Of a DNA stretch of 64,000 nt, positions 16,744 through 26,426 are shown in pieces (the first letter of the stretch is position 1; the number at the start of each line of letters is the position of its first letter). The stretch lies in assembly GCF_018129005.1 (NCBI RefSeq), contig NZ_JAAEDL010000003.1, positions 186,001 through 250,000 on the forward strand. Direction: 5' to 3'. Origin of the DNA: Neoroseomonas eburnea. Lineage in GTDB: Bacteria; Pseudomonadota; Alphaproteobacteria; Acetobacterales; Acetobacteraceae. Both the position numbers and the translations under genes were made by a program. The notes below the pieces were generated by a model. It saw nothing but the letters and a program-made list of their open reading frames with translations, had not been told where the DNA came from and made no database searches.

Positions 16744-18171
16744 TCAGGGCAGGACCTTGCCCGGGTTCATCAACCCGGAGGGGTCGAGCGCCGCCTTGAT
16801 TCGCTTCATCGCATCGAGTTCGGCCCCGCCGCGCCAGACCTCCATCATGTCGGTCTTGAGCCGGCCGATTCCGTGCTCGGCGGAGAAGGAGCCGTCGAGA
16901 TCGCGCACCACCTCGTTCACCGTGTCCATGATGTCGTGGCTGCGGGCGAGGAAGGCCGCCCCATCCATGTCCACCGGCTGTTCGAGGTTCATGTGGATGT
17001 TGCCGTCGCCCAGATGACCGAAGGGCACGGGGCGGGTGCCGGGGATCAGCGCGATGCAGGCGGCCGAGGCACGGCGGATCAGCTCCGGCACCTTCGACAC
17101 CGGCACGGAGACATCGTTCTTCACCGAGGCGCCTTCCTTGCGCTGCGCCTCGGGGTGTTCCTCGCGGATGCGCCAGATCGCCGCGCGCTTCGCCTCGTTG
17201 CCGCCGATGACGGCGTCGAGCACCTCGCCCTCCTCCATCGCCGCGCCGAGGACCTGTTCGGCCAGGCCCTGCAGGTCGGCATCGGCGCGCGTCGAGGCGA
17301 GGTCGACCAGGATGTAGTGGTCGGCCCGCTCCGCCAGCGGCAGCGTCACGCCGGGGATGTGCTTCACCGCGAACTCGACGCCGGTGCCCGACATGTATTC
17401 GAAGGCGCGGATGGCGGTTTCGTCGGCCTCGCGGAAGCGGCGGAAGACGGCGAGCGCGGCGTCCTCGTCGCGCACCGAGCAGAACAGGACCTCATTGGCC
17501 CGCGGCCGGGCGAACAGGCGCAGCGTGGCGGCGGTGACGATGCCGAGCGTGCCCTCCGCCCCCACGAACAGGTGGCGCAGCGCGTAGCCGGTATTGTCCT
17601 TGCGCAGCCGGCGCAGCCCGTTCCAGACCTGCCCGTCGGGCAGCACCACTTCGAGGCCGAGCATCAGCTCGCGCGCATTGCCGTAGCGGACGGTGGTGTT
17701 GCCGCCGGCATTGGTGCTGAGCACGCCGCCGATGGTCGCCGTGCCCTCGGCGCCGAGGCTGAGCGGGAAGAGGCAGCCGCATTCCGCCGCCGCGTCCTGC
17801 GCGGTCTTGAGCACGACACCGGCCTCGGCGGTCATGGTCATGTCGACCGGGTCGAGGTCGCGGATGCGGTTCATGCGCGCGAGGGACAGCACGACCGACC
17901 GGCCGTCCTCGGTGGGCGTCGCGCCGCCGACCATGGAGGTATTGCCGCCCTGCGGCACGATGGCGATGCCGGCGGCGGCGCAGAGGCGCACGCATTCGGC
18001 GACCTGCTCGGTCGAGGCCGGGCGCAGCACCGCCAGCGCCTTGCCCTGGTAGAGGCTGCGCCAGTCGGACAGCGCCGGGGCGATATCCGCGGAATCGGTC
18101 AGCACGCCCGCGGGGCCGAGCAGGGAAATCAGGTCGGCCAGCAGGCGATCGGGCGGAAGGGCGTCAGGCAT
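16744..18171 (-). CDS. FAD-binding oxidoreductase (D-lactate / D-2-hydroxyglutarate dehydrogenase type)
   Basis: A 475-residue VAO/PCMH-family flavoenzyme of the GlcD type. The FAD-binding half carries PQGGNTSMVGGATPT and LGAEGTATIGGVLSTNAGG. The C-terminal FAD-oxidase domain has the metal-binding GHLGDGNIHMN and ends SAEHGIGRLKTDMM. Such enzymes oxidise D-2-hydroxyacids and pass electrons to quinone or an electron-transfer flavoprotein. Length and motifs fit the D-2-hydroxyglutarate/D-lactate subgroup. The ATG at 18171 was chosen; a TTG at 18207 would give an unusual basic leader. Neither has a good ribosome binding site. Confidence 0.88.
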   Translation of the reverse strand: MPDALPPDRLLADLISLLGPAGVLTDSADIAPALSDWRSLYQGKALAVLRPASTEQVAECVRLCAAAGIAIVPQGGNTSMVGGATPTEDGRSVVLSLARMNRIRDLDPVDMTMTAEAGVVLKTAQDAAAECGCLFPLSLGAEGTATIGGVLSTNAGGNTTVRYGNARELMLGLEVVLPDGQVWNGLRRLRKDNTGYALRHLFVGAEGTLGIVTAATLRLFARPRANEVLFCSVRDEDAALAVFRRFREADETAIRAFEYMSGTGVEFAVKHIPGVTLPLAERADHYILVDLASTRADADLQGLAEQVLGAAMEEGEVLDAVIGGNEAKRAAIWRIREEHPEAQRKEGASVKNDVSVPVSKVPELIRRASAACIALIPGTRPVPFGHLGDGNIHMNLEQPVDMDGAAFLARSHDIMDTVNEVVRDLDGSFSAEHGIGRLKTDMMEVWRGGAELDAMKRIKAALDPSGLMNPGKVLP

Positions 18172-18274
18172 GGCGCGGAGAAAACGCCCGACCGAGGGCC
18201 GGGTCAATCGTCCCGCGACGGGACACGCGGCGCTGGCCTCCCCTGCCGTGCTGCCGCGCTTCCCGGCCTGACCC

Positions 18275-18595
18275 TCACCCCTTGCCGGTCATCCGGGCAA
18301 ACACCTGGCGGTCACGGTTTTCCTGCATCAGCATCGTCAGGCTCGGGATCTTCCCGAGGCCCAGGCCCTGCGGCGGGCCGCCCTCGGGGTCGGCTTCCAC
18401 CTTGCCGTAGGGCTCGGAGGCGACCTTCTCCCATTTCCCGGCGGGCTTCTTCACCTCGATGGTGACGACGGTCGCCTTCAGCAGCATGCGCACGATCGCC
18501 TCCTTGGGGGAGGACGGCTTGGTCAGGCTCGGATTGCCGCCGATCATCTGCCAGCCATTGGCGAGCGCCCAGGCGGTCAGCGCATCCTTGTCCAT
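18275..18595 (-). CDS. Conserved small protein of unknown function
   Basis: A soluble 106-residue protein without signal peptide or membrane helix. It begins DALTAWALANGWQMIGGNPSLTKP, then a strand-rich segment (ATVVTIEVKKPAGKWEKVASEPYGKVEADP), and ends with IPSLTMLMQENRDRQVFARM. I recall similar small proteins in Rhodospirillales but know no function for them. Codon usage and composition look native. It stands alone between the FAD oxidase and the chromate transporter genes, on the same strand as both. Confidence 0.75.
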   Translation of the reverse strand: MDKDALTAWALANGWQMIGGNPSLTKPSSPKEAIVRMLLKATVVTIEVKKPAGKWEKVASEPYGKVEADPEGGPPQGLGLGKIPSLTMLMQENRDRQVFARMTGKG

Positions 18596-18664
18596 GTCGG
18601 CGTTCCTTCGCGTTGTGCGGGACCTATGGGCCGTGCGGGCGGCAGGGGCAATGCGCCCGCGCCG

Positions 18665-19189
18665 TCAGAGGAAGGCGAGGCCGACCACCGCGCCGGCGCC
18701 CAGCACCCAGAGCGGCGAATAATCCGTCCGCCAGACGAACAGCGTGGAACACGCCGTCACCACCGCCGGCAGCCACCCGGTCGCTGTGCCGCGCGCCAGA
18801 ATCAGGCCCGAGGCCGCGATCAGCCCGACCGCGATGGGCACCAGCCCGCGCTCGATGGTCTTGAGCCACAGCCTGCCCGCCAGCCTCGCCCGCAGGCGGG
18901 AGAAGCCGAAGGCCATGAAGGAGGTCGGCAGCGTCATCGCCAGCACGGCCGTCAGCATCCCGCCGATGCCGCCGACATGCCAGCCGAACAGCCCCACCAC
19001 CAGCACGTTCGGCCCCGGCGCCGCCTGTGCGAGGGCGAAGCGCCGGGCGAAATCGGCATCCGACATCCAGCCATGCACCTCGACCACCAGGCGGTGCATC
19101 TCCGGCAGCACGGCGATGCCGCCGCCGACCGACACCAGCGAGATCGCCCCGAAGCCGAGCACGAGCTGCCAGAAGACCGTGGCCGTCAT
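18665..19189 (-). CDS. Chromate transporter, second half-size subunit
   Basis: A 174-residue membrane protein with the CHR-family signature in the form GFGAISLVSVGGGIAVLPEM followed by FALAQAAPGPNVLVVGLFGWHVGG. It contains about five to six membrane helices. It starts inside the stop codon of the other half (ATGA overlap at 19186-19189), so the two short chains form one transporter. CHR proteins export chromate in proton antiport, but many short-chain pairs have no proven substrate, and metal resistance should not be assumed. Confidence 0.88.
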   Translation of the reverse strand: MTATVFWQLVLGFGAISLVSVGGGIAVLPEMHRLVVEVHGWMSDADFARRFALAQAAPGPNVLVVGLFGWHVGGIGGMLTAVLAMTLPTSFMAFGFSRLRARLAGRLWLKTIERGLVPIAVGLIAASGLILARGTATGWLPAVVTACSTLFVWRTDYSPLWVLGAGAVVGLAFL

Positions 19190-19743
19190 CGCGCCCGCAT
19201 CGCCCGCCGCGCCGCCCAGATGCCGAAGGGGGCGAGCCCCAGCACCACATAGGGCAGCGGCACCCGGAACACCCCCGCGGCGACCAGCGCCGTCAGCCCC
19301 ACCGCCAGCAGCGCCGGCGGCGGCTTCAGCTTCTGCGTCATCTTGGCCGCGGTGCCGATCACCATCCCGGCCGCCGCCGCGGCGACGCCGGCCAGCACCG
19401 CCCTGACGAGCGGGACCTCCCCATAGGCGTCGTAGAAGGTGGCGAGGCCGGCCAGCAGGATCAGCGGCCCGCCGAACATCGCCCCGGGCGCGACGATCGC
19501 CCCCGCCGTGCCGTGGAACCGGTCCCCCACCATGATCGCCGCGTTGAGCGCGTTCGGGCCGGGCAGCACCTGGCCGAGGCCGAGCGTCTCCGCATAGTCC
19601 TGGTCGGTCAGCCAGCGCTTCTCCTCGACCAGCACGCGCCGCGCCCAGGCATTGATGCCGCCGAAGCCGATCAGCCCGATCTTCCCGTAGGTCAGGAACA
19701 GGTCGAGCAGGGTCGGGACGGGGCGCGGCGGCGGATCGGACAT
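19186..19743 (-). CDS. Chromate transporter, first half-size subunit
   Basis: 185 residues with TYGKIGLIGFGGINAWARR and LGLGQVLPGPNALNAAIMVGD, the paired N-terminal signatures of a CHR domain. The two half-size genes are tandem homologues and probably assemble as a heterodimer with inverted topology, as described for short-chain CHR pairs. The ATG at 19743 is the first in frame. Upstream lie 148 bases without recognised signals and then repeat elements B2 and C1. Confidence 0.88.
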   Translation of the reverse strand: MSDPPPRPVPTLLDLFLTYGKIGLIGFGGINAWARRVLVEEKRWLTDQDYAETLGLGQVLPGPNALNAAIMVGDRFHGTAGAIVAPGAMFGGPLILLAGLATFYDAYGEVPLVRAVLAGVAAAAAGMVIGTAAKMTQKLKPPPALLAVGLTALVAAGVFRVPLPYVVLGLAPFGIWAARRAMRAR

Positions 19744-19891
19744 GCCGCGACAGGGGACAGCGGGGAGCAGGCGGGATCAATCCCCCCGGCTCGTCGGGGC
19801 TGCGCTGTGCGCGGTGCAGACGTGCCAGGCGCGGGGACCTGCCGCGCCGGCGGCTGATGCGGGCCGGGACGCAGCCAGGGCGGCGACAGGA
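19744..19891. other. Intergenic leader of the chromate transporter pair, no gene seen
   Basis: No coding frame with native features is visible here. It is the only non-repeat part of the 413-base gap between the chromate transporter genes and the dipeptide-binding protein gene, and should hold the transporter promoter. I see no convincing promoter boxes. Confidence 0.5.
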
Positions 19892-19892
19892 C

Positions 19893-19950
19893 GCGGGGGA
19901 GGAGAACCTCCCCCGCCCCCCTCCCTTCTCTGGGCCTTGGGAACCCTCGA
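19893..19950. repeat. Family B element, half copy B2
   Basis: A perfect hairpin GCGGGGGAGG (19893-19902), AGAA loop, CCTCCCCCGC (19907-19916), followed by CCCCCTCCCTTC and CCTTGGGAA. The same hairpin and tail recur at 29574-29615. It directly adjoins family C copy C1. Confidence 0.78.
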
Positions 19951-19959
19951 AGGGCGGCG

Positions 19960-20159
19960 TCACACCAGCGGCACGAGTTCTTGACTCGTGCCGAGGCCGC
20001 GACGGGCACCCGGCCACCTTGCCTTGCAACGTGACCGGGGATCCGGAATGCGGCCCGCCGGTGGTCCGGCGACGCCAGGCAGGCCGGAGGTTTGCGCCCG
20101 GCGCCTGAGGGCACGAAACGGCCGATGCCAGCGGTGGCGAATAGCGGCCGTTGGCATCA
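19960..20159 (-). repeat. Family C element, copy C1 (reverse orientation, with about 50 bp extra)
   Basis: Read on the minus strand it runs from TGATGCCAACGG (20159-20148) to CCGCTGGTGTGA (19971-19960), the imperfect terminal repeats of family C. Internally it shares the conserved TTTCGTGCCCTCAGGCGCC and CGGCACGAGT/ACTCGTGCCG hairpin sequences. About 50 extra bases sit near 20000-20055 relative to other copies. The TGA at its left end is the stop codon of the neighbouring binding-protein gene. Confidence 0.82.
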
Positions 20160-21740
20160 GGTCTTGCGGACGTTCCAGAAGAAGGGAACGGGGCTCGGCA
20201 GGATGTCCTGCACGTTCCGCCGGAAGGCGGTCGGCTGCCACATCTGGCCGACGGTGATGTAGGGCACGACCTCCATCGCACGGGCCTGCATCAGCCCAGC
20301 GATGCGCTTCTGCTCGGCCTCGGTCGGCGCGACGAGGAACTGGTCGCGCAGCGACTCGAGCTCCACATCCGTCGGCCAGCCAGCCCAGGCATTGGCGCCA
20401 TGCGTGCGCAGCGGCGCATGCAGCGCGGGATTGGCGAGATCGGGCCCCACCCACCAAGTATGGAAGATCGACCAGCCGCCCTGCGCCGGCGGATTGCGGC
20501 TGGCGCGGCGGGCCAGCACGCTGCCCCAGTCGGTCGCCACCAGTTCCACATTCATCCCGAGCCGCCGCAGCAGGTCCTGCGTGACGAGGGACTGCGCGTG
20601 GTTCGCCGGGATGTCGGTCGGGCTGATGATGATGACAGGCTCATTGGCATACCCGGCCTCCCGCAGCATCTGCCTCGCGCGGTCGAGATTGCCGGCCATG
20701 CGGTCGGCGCCTTCGGTGGAGGCGAGCGGCGTGCCGCAGGAGAAGACCGATTTGCATTCCCGGTAGTAGCGGTCGTTGCCGACGACCGCCTGCAGGTAGT
20801 CGGCCTGGTTCACCGCCATCTGCACGGCACGGCGGATGGCCGGGTTGTTGAAGGGCGGATGCAGGTGGTTGAAGCGCAGCATCAGGATGCTGCCGACCGG
20901 GTCGATCTGCTCGATACGGACCTCGCGGGAGCGCTGCAGCAGCGGCAGCAGGTCGAAGGCCGGCTGTTCGTACCAGTCCACCTCGCCGGTCTGCAGCGCG
21001 GCGGCGGCGGTCGCCGGGTCGGGGATGATGCGCCACTCGACGCGTTCGACATGCACCCGCTTGCCGCCCGCGGCGGAGGAGGAGGGTTCGTTGCGCGGCA
21101 CGTAGCCCGTGAAGCGCTCATAGACCGCCTGGCTGCCCGGCACCCATTCGGCGCGCAGGAAGCGGAAGGGGCCGGAGCCGACCGCCTCGGGCACCGGCGT
21201 GTTCGGATCCAGCGTCGCGAACCGCTCGGGCATGATGAACGGCACCTGGGAGGACAGCTTCCCGATGGCGTCGATCAGCAGGGGGAAGGGCCGGCTCAGG
21301 CGGATGCGGAAGGTGCGGTCGTCCACCGCCGTCATCTCAGCGACTGCGGCCATCAGGGTCTGGCCGAAGGAATCGCGCGCGCCCCAGCGGCGGAGGGAGG
21401 GAATGACGTCCCGCGCCCGGACCGGTTCGTTGTCGTGGAACCTCAGCCCTTCGCGCAGGCGGAAGGTCCAGACCAGGTCGGTGCCCGACCCTTCCCAGGA
21501 TTCGACCATCTGGGGGCGGATGCGGAACTCGGCATCGGTCGCGAACAGGGTATCGTAGACCATGTAGCCGTGGTTGCGGACGATGTAGCCCGTGGTCCCG
21601 ACCGGGTCGATCGAGGCCAGGTTGGAATGCGGGATGAAGCGCAGGACATTGCGCCCGGCCCCCTGGGCGAGGGCCGGCGCGGTGAGGCCTGCGGCGGCGG
21701 TCGCGGCGCCGGCGGCCAGGATGGAACGGCGGGTGAGCAT
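20157..21740 (-). CDS. ABC transporter substrate-binding protein, family 5 (dipeptide/oligopeptide type)
   Basis: 527 residues. The N terminus TRRSILAAGAATAAAGLTA is a twin-arginine-type signal ending in ALAQ. The mature part matches the SBP_bac_5 fold: YMVYDTLFATDAEFRIRPQMVESWE, RLREGLRFHDNEPVRARDV and the central PAIRRAVQMAVNQADYLQ. It would bind a peptide or related ligand in the periplasm. No permease or ATPase genes adjoin it, so it depends on a transporter encoded elsewhere. AGGAGG lies 12 bases before the ATG at 21740. The stop codon TGA is the first triplet of element C1. Confidence 0.9.
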   Translation of the reverse strand: MLTRRSILAAGAATAAAGLTAPALAQGAGRNVLRFIPHSNLASIDPVGTTGYIVRNHGYMVYDTLFATDAEFRIRPQMVESWEGSGTDLVWTFRLREGLRFHDNEPVRARDVIPSLRRWGARDSFGQTLMAAVAEMTAVDDRTFRIRLSRPFPLLIDAIGKLSSQVPFIMPERFATLDPNTPVPEAVGSGPFRFLRAEWVPGSQAVYERFTGYVPRNEPSSSAAGGKRVHVERVEWRIIPDPATAAAALQTGEVDWYEQPAFDLLPLLQRSREVRIEQIDPVGSILMLRFNHLHPPFNNPAIRRAVQMAVNQADYLQAVVGNDRYYRECKSVFSCGTPLASTEGADRMAGNLDRARQMLREAGYANEPVIIISPTDIPANHAQSLVTQDLLRRLGMNVELVATDWGSVLARRASRNPPAQGGWSIFHTWWVGPDLANPALHAPLRTHGANAWAGWPTDVELESLRDQFLVAPTEAEQKRIAGLMQARAMEVVPYITVGQMWQPTAFRRNVQDILPSPVPFFWNVRKT

Positions 21741-21984
21741 GGGTTGGGGAAGCCTCCTCACGGTTTTCGTTGTCCGTTACTTGACGCCGCACCCTGTCGG
21801 CAGGCAAGGGCGCGGGCCATCTGGCCCTTGACCGGGACCGCCGGGACCGCCTAGGCCCCGCCGCGCTTCCATGTTAAGCGCCGGGTTCCGCGGGGGCCCG
21901 GGGCGCGAGTCCGGCCGGCACCGGTCGGAACGCAGTCGGCATATTGGCACGGGTCAGGCCCGGCAGAACGGAGAGAGTCACGCG

Positions 21985-22224
21985 ATGAGCGACACCGCCG
22001 AGAAGGTCAAGAAGATCGTCGTCGAGCACCTCGGCGTCGAGGAAGCGAAGGTGACGCCCGAGGCGTCCTTCATCGACGACCTGGGCGCGGACAGCCTCGA
22101 CACGGTCGAGCTGGTCATGGCCTTCGAGGAAGCCTTCGGCGTGGAGATCCCGGACGACGCGGCCGAGAAGATCACCACCGTCAAGGACGCGATCGAGTAC
22201 ATCGAGAAGCACAAGGGCGAGTAA
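21985..22224 (+). CDS. acpP: Acyl carrier protein
   Basis: A 79-residue acidic protein with the phosphopantetheine attachment site [14 protein letters not shown] (serine at residue 37). It carries growing acyl chains in type II fatty acid synthesis. GGAGAGAG lies seven bases before the ATG. fabF follows after 35 bases and then mltG, a classical order. A weak sigma70-like pair, TTGACC (21828-21833) and CTAGGC (21851-21856), with 17-base spacing, may drive it. Confidence 0.97.
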   Translation: MSDTAEKVKKIVVEHLGVEEAKVTPEASFIDDLGADSLDTVELVMAFEEAFGVEIPDDAAEKITTVKDAIEYIEKHKGE

Positions 22225-22259
22225 CGCCCGCAATTGACCGGGTTTGGGGGGTAGAGCGC

Positions 22260-23543
22260 GTGTTCCAGAACGGTTTCTCGCCGCGACGTGTCGTCGTGAC
22301 CGGCATGGGCATCGCCTGCCCGCTCGGCCTCGGTGTCGAGCATGTGTGGAAACGCATGCTGGCCGGCGAATCCGGCATCGGCAGCATCCAGTCCTTCGAC
22401 GTCTCCGCCCTGCCGGCCAAGATCGCCGGGCAGATCCCGTCCGGCGTGAAGGCGGACGGCGGGCTCGACATCAACGAATGGATCCCGGTCAAGGACCAGA
22501 AGAAGATGGACCGCTTCATCCAGTTCGCGCTCGTCGCGGCTGAGGAAGCGGTCGCCGATTCGGGCTGGACTCCGCAGGATGAGGAGGCGCGCTGCCGCAC
22601 CGGCGTGATGATCGGCTCGGGCATCGGCGGGCTCGAGACGATCCACGAGGCCGCGCAGCTCGCCGTCTCCGGCAAGGCCAAGCGCATCTCGCCGTTCTTC
22701 ATCCCCTCCGCGCTGATCAACCTCGCCTCGGGCCAGGTCTCGATCCGCTACGGGTTCAAGGGGCCGAACCACTCGGTCGTCACCGCCTGCGCCACCGGCG
22801 TGCATGCGCTGGGCGACGCGGCGCGGCTGATCGCGCTCGGCGATGCGGACGTGATGGTGGCCGGCGGCGCGGAAGCAGCGGTGTGCGAACTCGGCGTCGC
22901 CGGCTTCTGCGCCGCGCGCGCGCTGTCCACCGCCTTCAACGACACGCCGCAGGCCGCGTCCCGCCCCTGGGACGAGGGCCGCGACGGCTTCGTCATGGGC
23001 GAGGGCGCGGGCGTGGTGGTGCTCGAGGAATACGAGCATGCCAAGGCGCGCGGCGCGAAGATCTATGCCGAGGTCATCGGCTACGGCATGTCGGGCGACG
23101 CCTACCACATCACCGCACCGGCCGAGGGCCACGAGGGCGCCTTCCGCGCCATGACCGCGGCGCTGCGCAGCGCCGGCCTGACGCCGGCCGACGTCCAGTA
23201 CGTCAATGCCCACGGCACCTCGACGCCGCTCGGCGACGACCTGGAGCTGGAAGCGGTGGAGCGCCTCTGGGGCGATGCCGGCAGGGGGCTGGCGATGTCC
23301 TCGACCAAGTCGGCGATCGGGCATCTGCTCGGCGCGGCCGGCGCGGTCGAGGGGATCTTCTCCATCCTCGCCATCCGCGACAAGGTCGCCCCGCCGACGC
23401 TGAACCTGGAAAAGCCGTCGCGCGAGAGCGCGATCGACCGTGTCGCGCTGCAGGCCCAGCCGCGCAAGATCGATGTCGCCCTGTCCAACTCCTTCGGCTT
23501 CGGCGGAACCAACGCCAGCATCGTCTTCCGCGCCGCCCCCTGA
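22260..23543 (+). CDS. fabF: 3-oxoacyl-[ACP] synthase II
   Basis: This 427-residue condensing enzyme elongates acyl-ACP with malonyl-ACP. The nucleophile is C177 in [13 protein letters not shown]. The two catalytic histidines are in [11 protein letters not shown] and [14 protein letters not shown], and the C-terminal glycine-rich loop is [11 protein letters not shown]. The start is GTG at 22260, giving an N terminus about ten residues longer than the E. coli enzyme before RRVVVTGMG; an internal start is less likely because no other start codon precedes the core. It is co-transcribed with acpP. Confidence 0.96.
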   Translation: MFQNGFSPRRVVVTGMGIACPLGLGVEHVWKRMLAGESGIGSIQSFDVSALPAKIAGQIPSGVKADGGLDINEWIPVKDQKKMDRFIQFALVAAEEAVADSGWTPQDEEARCRTGVMIGSGIGGLETIHEAAQLAVSGKAKRISPFFIPSALINLASGQVSIRYGFKGPNHSVVTACATGVHALGDAARLIALGDADVMVAGGAEAAVCELGVAGFCAARALSTAFNDTPQAASRPWDEGRDGFVMGEGAGVVVLEEYEHAKARGAKIYAEVIGYGMSGDAYHITAPAEGHEGAFRAMTAALRSAGLTPADVQYVNAHGTSTPLGDDLELEAVERLWGDAGRGLAMSSTKSAIGHLLGAAGAVEGIFSILAIRDKVAPPTLNLEKPSRESAIDRVALQAQPRKIDVALSNSFGFGGTNASIVFRAAP

Positions 23544-23556
23544 GGCGCCGGAGGGC

Positions 23557-24564
23557 GTGACCAGGCGCACGCCGCCGCTGCGGCGGCGCCTGCGGCGTGC
23601 GGGCGTCGCGCTCGTGGTGCTGCTCGGCCTGTTGGCCGGCGGCGGCTGGGCTGCGCGCACCGCGTATCATGGCTGGTCCGCGCCGGGCCCGCTCGCCGAG
23701 CCCACGCGTATCGTCATCCCGCGCGGCGGCACCGAAACCATCGCCGCGACGCTGGCCGCGCGCGGGGTCATCCGCGACGCGCGCGCCTTCGCCCTCGCCG
23801 CCTGGGTCACCCGCGACCAGGGGCCGCTGCGGGCGGCCGAATTCGCCTTTCCCGCCGGTGCGCCGCTCTCCGAGGTGCTCCGCATCCTGCGCGAGGAACG
23901 CCCCGTGCAGCGCCGCCTGACCATCGCCGAAGGGCTGAGCGCCCACCAGATCCGCGCACTCCTCGAACGGACCGATGGCCTGGTCGGCGAAGCCCCGGCG
24001 ATCGGCGAAGGCGAGCTGCTGCCCGAAACCTACGCCTACGAATGGGGCGAGAGCCGCGCCGCCATCATCCGCCGCGCCGCGGCGGCGATGGAGCGCGCCC
24101 TGGCCGCGGCCTGGGCGGCACGCGCGCCCGACCTGCCTCTCAACTCCCCGCGGGAGGCGCTGGTGCTCGCCTCGATCGTCGAGCGCGAAACCGGGCGGGC
24201 GGAGGAACGGGCGCAGGTCGCCGGGGTCTTCGTGAACCGCCTGCGGCGCGGCATGCCGCTGCAGTCGGACCCGACCGTGGCCTACGCCGCGACCGGCGGC
24301 GAACCGATGGAACGTGCGATCAGCCGCGCGGATCTCGAGCGGGACCACCCGTTCAACACCTACCGCAACCGCGGCCTGCCGCCGGCGCCGATCGCCAGCC
24401 CGGGGCGCGCCTCGCTGGAGGCGGCGACCAGGCCGGATGCGACGGACGCGCTGTATTTCGTCGCGGACGGGACCGGCGGGCACGCCTTCGCGCGCACGCT
24501 GGAGGAGCACAACAGGAACGTGGCGCGGTGGCGGGAGATCGAACGGCGGAACGCGACGCGGTGA
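23557..24564 (+). CDS. mltG: Endolytic murein transglycosylase MltG
   Basis: A 335-residue protein. A short basic cytoplasmic end and one membrane helix ([21 protein letters not shown]) are followed by a LysM-like segment ([20 protein letters not shown]). The YceG catalytic region has [25 protein letters not shown], with the catalytic glutamate in the ERET motif, and [26 protein letters not shown]. It cleaves nascent glycan strands in the periplasm. GTG at 23557, with GGAGG just upstream, was chosen over frames reaching into fabF. Only 13 bases separate it from fabF. Confidence 0.94.
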   Translation: MTRRTPPLRRRLRRAGVALVVLLGLLAGGGWAARTAYHGWSAPGPLAEPTRIVIPRGGTETIAATLAARGVIRDARAFALAAWVTRDQGPLRAAEFAFPAGAPLSEVLRILREERPVQRRLTIAEGLSAHQIRALLERTDGLVGEAPAIGEGELLPETYAYEWGESRAAIIRRAAAAMERALAAAWAARAPDLPLNSPREALVLASIVERETGRAEERAQVAGVFVNRLRRGMPLQSDPTVAYAATGGEPMERAISRADLERDHPFNTYRNRGLPPAPIASPGRASLEAATRPDATDALYFVADGTGGHAFARTLEEHNRNVARWREIERRNATR

Positions 24565-24704
24565 TGGAAGGCGGGGGAGAAGGGAACTTCTCCCCCCGGC
24601 CCCCCCCCTCAACCTTCTTTGTCACATGGGGACTGACCTCCGATGTCAGTTCCCAAGTGACAAAGAAGGGAGGGGGATCGGGGGAGGTTCCCCTCCCCCG
24701 ACCT
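24565..24704. repeat. Family B element, full mirrored copy B3
   Basis: The entire gap between two convergent stop codons is one symmetric element. A hairpin GGGGGAGAAG-GGAA-CTTCTCCCCC is followed by a CCTTCTTTGTCAC tract, a central CTGAC-CTCCGAT-GTCAG hairpin, the mirror tract GTGACAAAGAAGG, and a closing hairpin TCGGGGGAGG-TTCC-CCTCCCCCGA. The last base abuts the ydcF stop. It may serve both genes as a bidirectional mRNA 3' end. Confidence 0.82.
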
Positions 24705-25505
24705 TCACCGCGCCGGCAGCACGCTCTCGGTCCGCCCCATCAGGTAGTACGCCGCCAGCCCGAGCCATTCCCGGAACGCCCATTCGAATTGCCCGAGCCG
24801 TTCCGGAAAGGGCGCGTCGTACCAGACCGCCCAGGAGTGCCCGGTGCGGTAGTTGACCGGCCAGGGCACGATGTCGCGCCAGCCCGCCGCGCGGAACACG
24901 CCGACCGAGCGCGGCATGTGCGCCGCCGAGGTCACCAGCAGCCACACCTCTCCCGGCTTTGGCTGCACCAGTCGGTGGGTGAGGACCGCGTTCTCATGGG
25001 TGTTGCGGGCCGCGTCCTCGTAGATCACGCGCTCCGGCGGGATGCCCATCGCGGTCCAGAGCATGCGCGCGACATCGGCCTCCGTGGTCTGGCCGTGGAC
25101 GAAGGACCCCTGCCCGCCGGTGAAGACCACCCGCGCCTGCGGGTAACGGTTGGCGAGGACGACGCCCTCCGTCATCCGCTCCGCCGCGCCGTTGAGGGAG
25201 GGGATGCCGCGCGCCTCGGTGATGTTCTGGTCGACCGCGCCACCGAGCACGATGATGCCGTCCACGCGTTCGGGCACCTGCGCGGGGCGTGGGAAGCGGT
25301 CCTCCAGCGGCAGCATCAGCCACTGGTTGGCCGGCGTGACGACCAGCATCAGGAAGAAGCCGAGGGAAGCGAGCACCAGCCACCGCCCGCCGCGCCGCCC
25401 GCGCCAGAGCAGGAACAGGCCGAGGAAGCCCACGATCAGCGCGAAATGCCCCGGCCGCGCCGGGAACCACAGGATCTTGGAGATCGCGAAGAGGATGTCG
25501 GTCAT
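24705..25505 (-). CDS. YdcF/ElyC family (DUF218) membrane protein
   Basis: 266 residues. Two N-terminal membrane helices (FALIVGFLGLFLLW and WLVLASLGFFLMLVV) precede a DUF218 domain. Family motifs are DGIIVLGGAVDQ, ARVVFTGGQG, EDAARNTHENA and LVTSAAHMPRSVGVFRAAG. ElyC-like members act in envelope polysaccharide or peptidoglycan precursor metabolism at low temperature, but the activity of the domain is uncertain. The stop codon is flush with element B3. ATG at 25505 is the natural start. Confidence 0.9.
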   Translation of the reverse strand: MTDILFAISKILWFPARPGHFALIVGFLGLFLLWRGRRGGRWLVLASLGFFLMLVVTPANQWLMLPLEDRFPRPAQVPERVDGIIVLGGAVDQNITEARGIPSLNGAAERMTEGVVLANRYPQARVVFTGGQGSFVHGQTTEADVARMLWTAMGIPPERVIYEDAARNTHENAVLTHRLVQPKPGEVWLLVTSAAHMPRSVGVFRAAGWRDIVPWPVNYRTGHSWAVWYDAPFPERLGQFEWAFREWLGLAAYYLMGRTESVLPAR

Positions 25506-25568
25506 GGGCCTCTCTGTCCGGCGCGGAGACGTCGTTTCTGTGGCGGCCGCATAGCATGGCCGCCATCG

Positions 25569-26426
25569 TCAGCCCGCCGCCGATTCGAGGCTCGCGCGGA
25601 TGAAGCCGACCAGCGGCTCGACCAGGGCGGAACGGCCCTCCGCATCGCCGAACAGGCACATCTCCGCCGTGCCGCAGGGCGGCAGGCCCGCCAGTTCCAC
25701 GAGCCCCGGCGGCAGCCCGGTGCGGCCGAGCACGGTCGCCGCGAAACCCGCCTGCGCCGCCGCCGCCACCCCGAGCAGCGAGGCCGAGGTGTAGAGCACC
25801 TCGAAGGCGATCCCGGCCCGCGCCAGGGCGGCGAGCGCGCGGTCGCGGAACATGCAGCCCTGCGGCAGCATGGCGATCGGCAGGGGCCGGTCCTGCGGCG
25901 GTTCCCATCCGGGGGCCGCGACCCAGACGATGGTTTCGGTGAAGACCGGGCGGCCCTCGGTCTCGCCGTCACGCCGCTTGCCGAGAACCAGGTCGAGCGT
26001 GCCCTCGGCCATCGCCGCGCGGAGCTCGTGGCTGCGGCCGACCTCCACTTCCAGCCGGACCTCCGGGTAGGTCTGGGTAAAGCGGGCCAGCACGGGGGCG
26101 AGGTTGCGCGGGATGAAATGGTCGGCAACGCCAAGCCGCAGCCGCCCCGCGACCGGCGGGGCGATCATGCGGCGCACGGCCTCGTCGTTCAGAGCCAGCA
26201 TGCGGCGGGCATAGGCGAGCAGTGTCTCCCCTTCCCGCGTCAGCGCCACGCCGCGGCCGCCGCGGTCGAGCACGCGCTTGCCGAGGATGTCCTCGAGCCG
26301 CTTCACCTTCAGGCTGATCGCCGACTGGGTCAGGCCGAGGGCGGTGCCGGCGGCGGTGAAGCCACCGCGCTCGGCCACGGTGACGAAGCCGCGCAGCAGG
26401 TCGAGATCGAGATCGGGAACGCGCAT
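25569..26426 (-). CDS. LysR-type transcriptional regulator
   Basis: 285 residues. The N-terminal winged helix-turn-helix reads LDLDLLRGFVTVAERGGFTAAGTALGLTQSAISLKVKRLE, the standard LysR start. The effector-binding domain follows (RLRLGVADHFIPRNLAPVLARFTQTYPEVRLEVEVG). The ATG at 26426 places the helix-turn-helix at the usual distance; ATGs at 26441 and 26444 would add five or six residues. No divergent target gene lies next to its promoter, so the regulon cannot be guessed. The downstream neighbour ydcF is on the same strand after 63 bases. Confidence 0.92.
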   Translation of the reverse strand: MRVPDLDLDLLRGFVTVAERGGFTAAGTALGLTQSAISLKVKRLEDILGKRVLDRGGRGVALTREGETLLAYARRMLALNDEAVRRMIAPPVAGRLRLGVADHFIPRNLAPVLARFTQTYPEVRLEVEVGRSHELRAAMAEGTLDLVLGKRRDGETEGRPVFTETIVWVAAPGWEPPQDRPLPIAMLPQGCMFRDRALAALARAGIAFEVLYTSASLLGVAAAAQAGFAATVLGRTGLPPGLVELAGLPPCGTAEMCLFGDAEGRSALVEPLVGFIRASLESAAG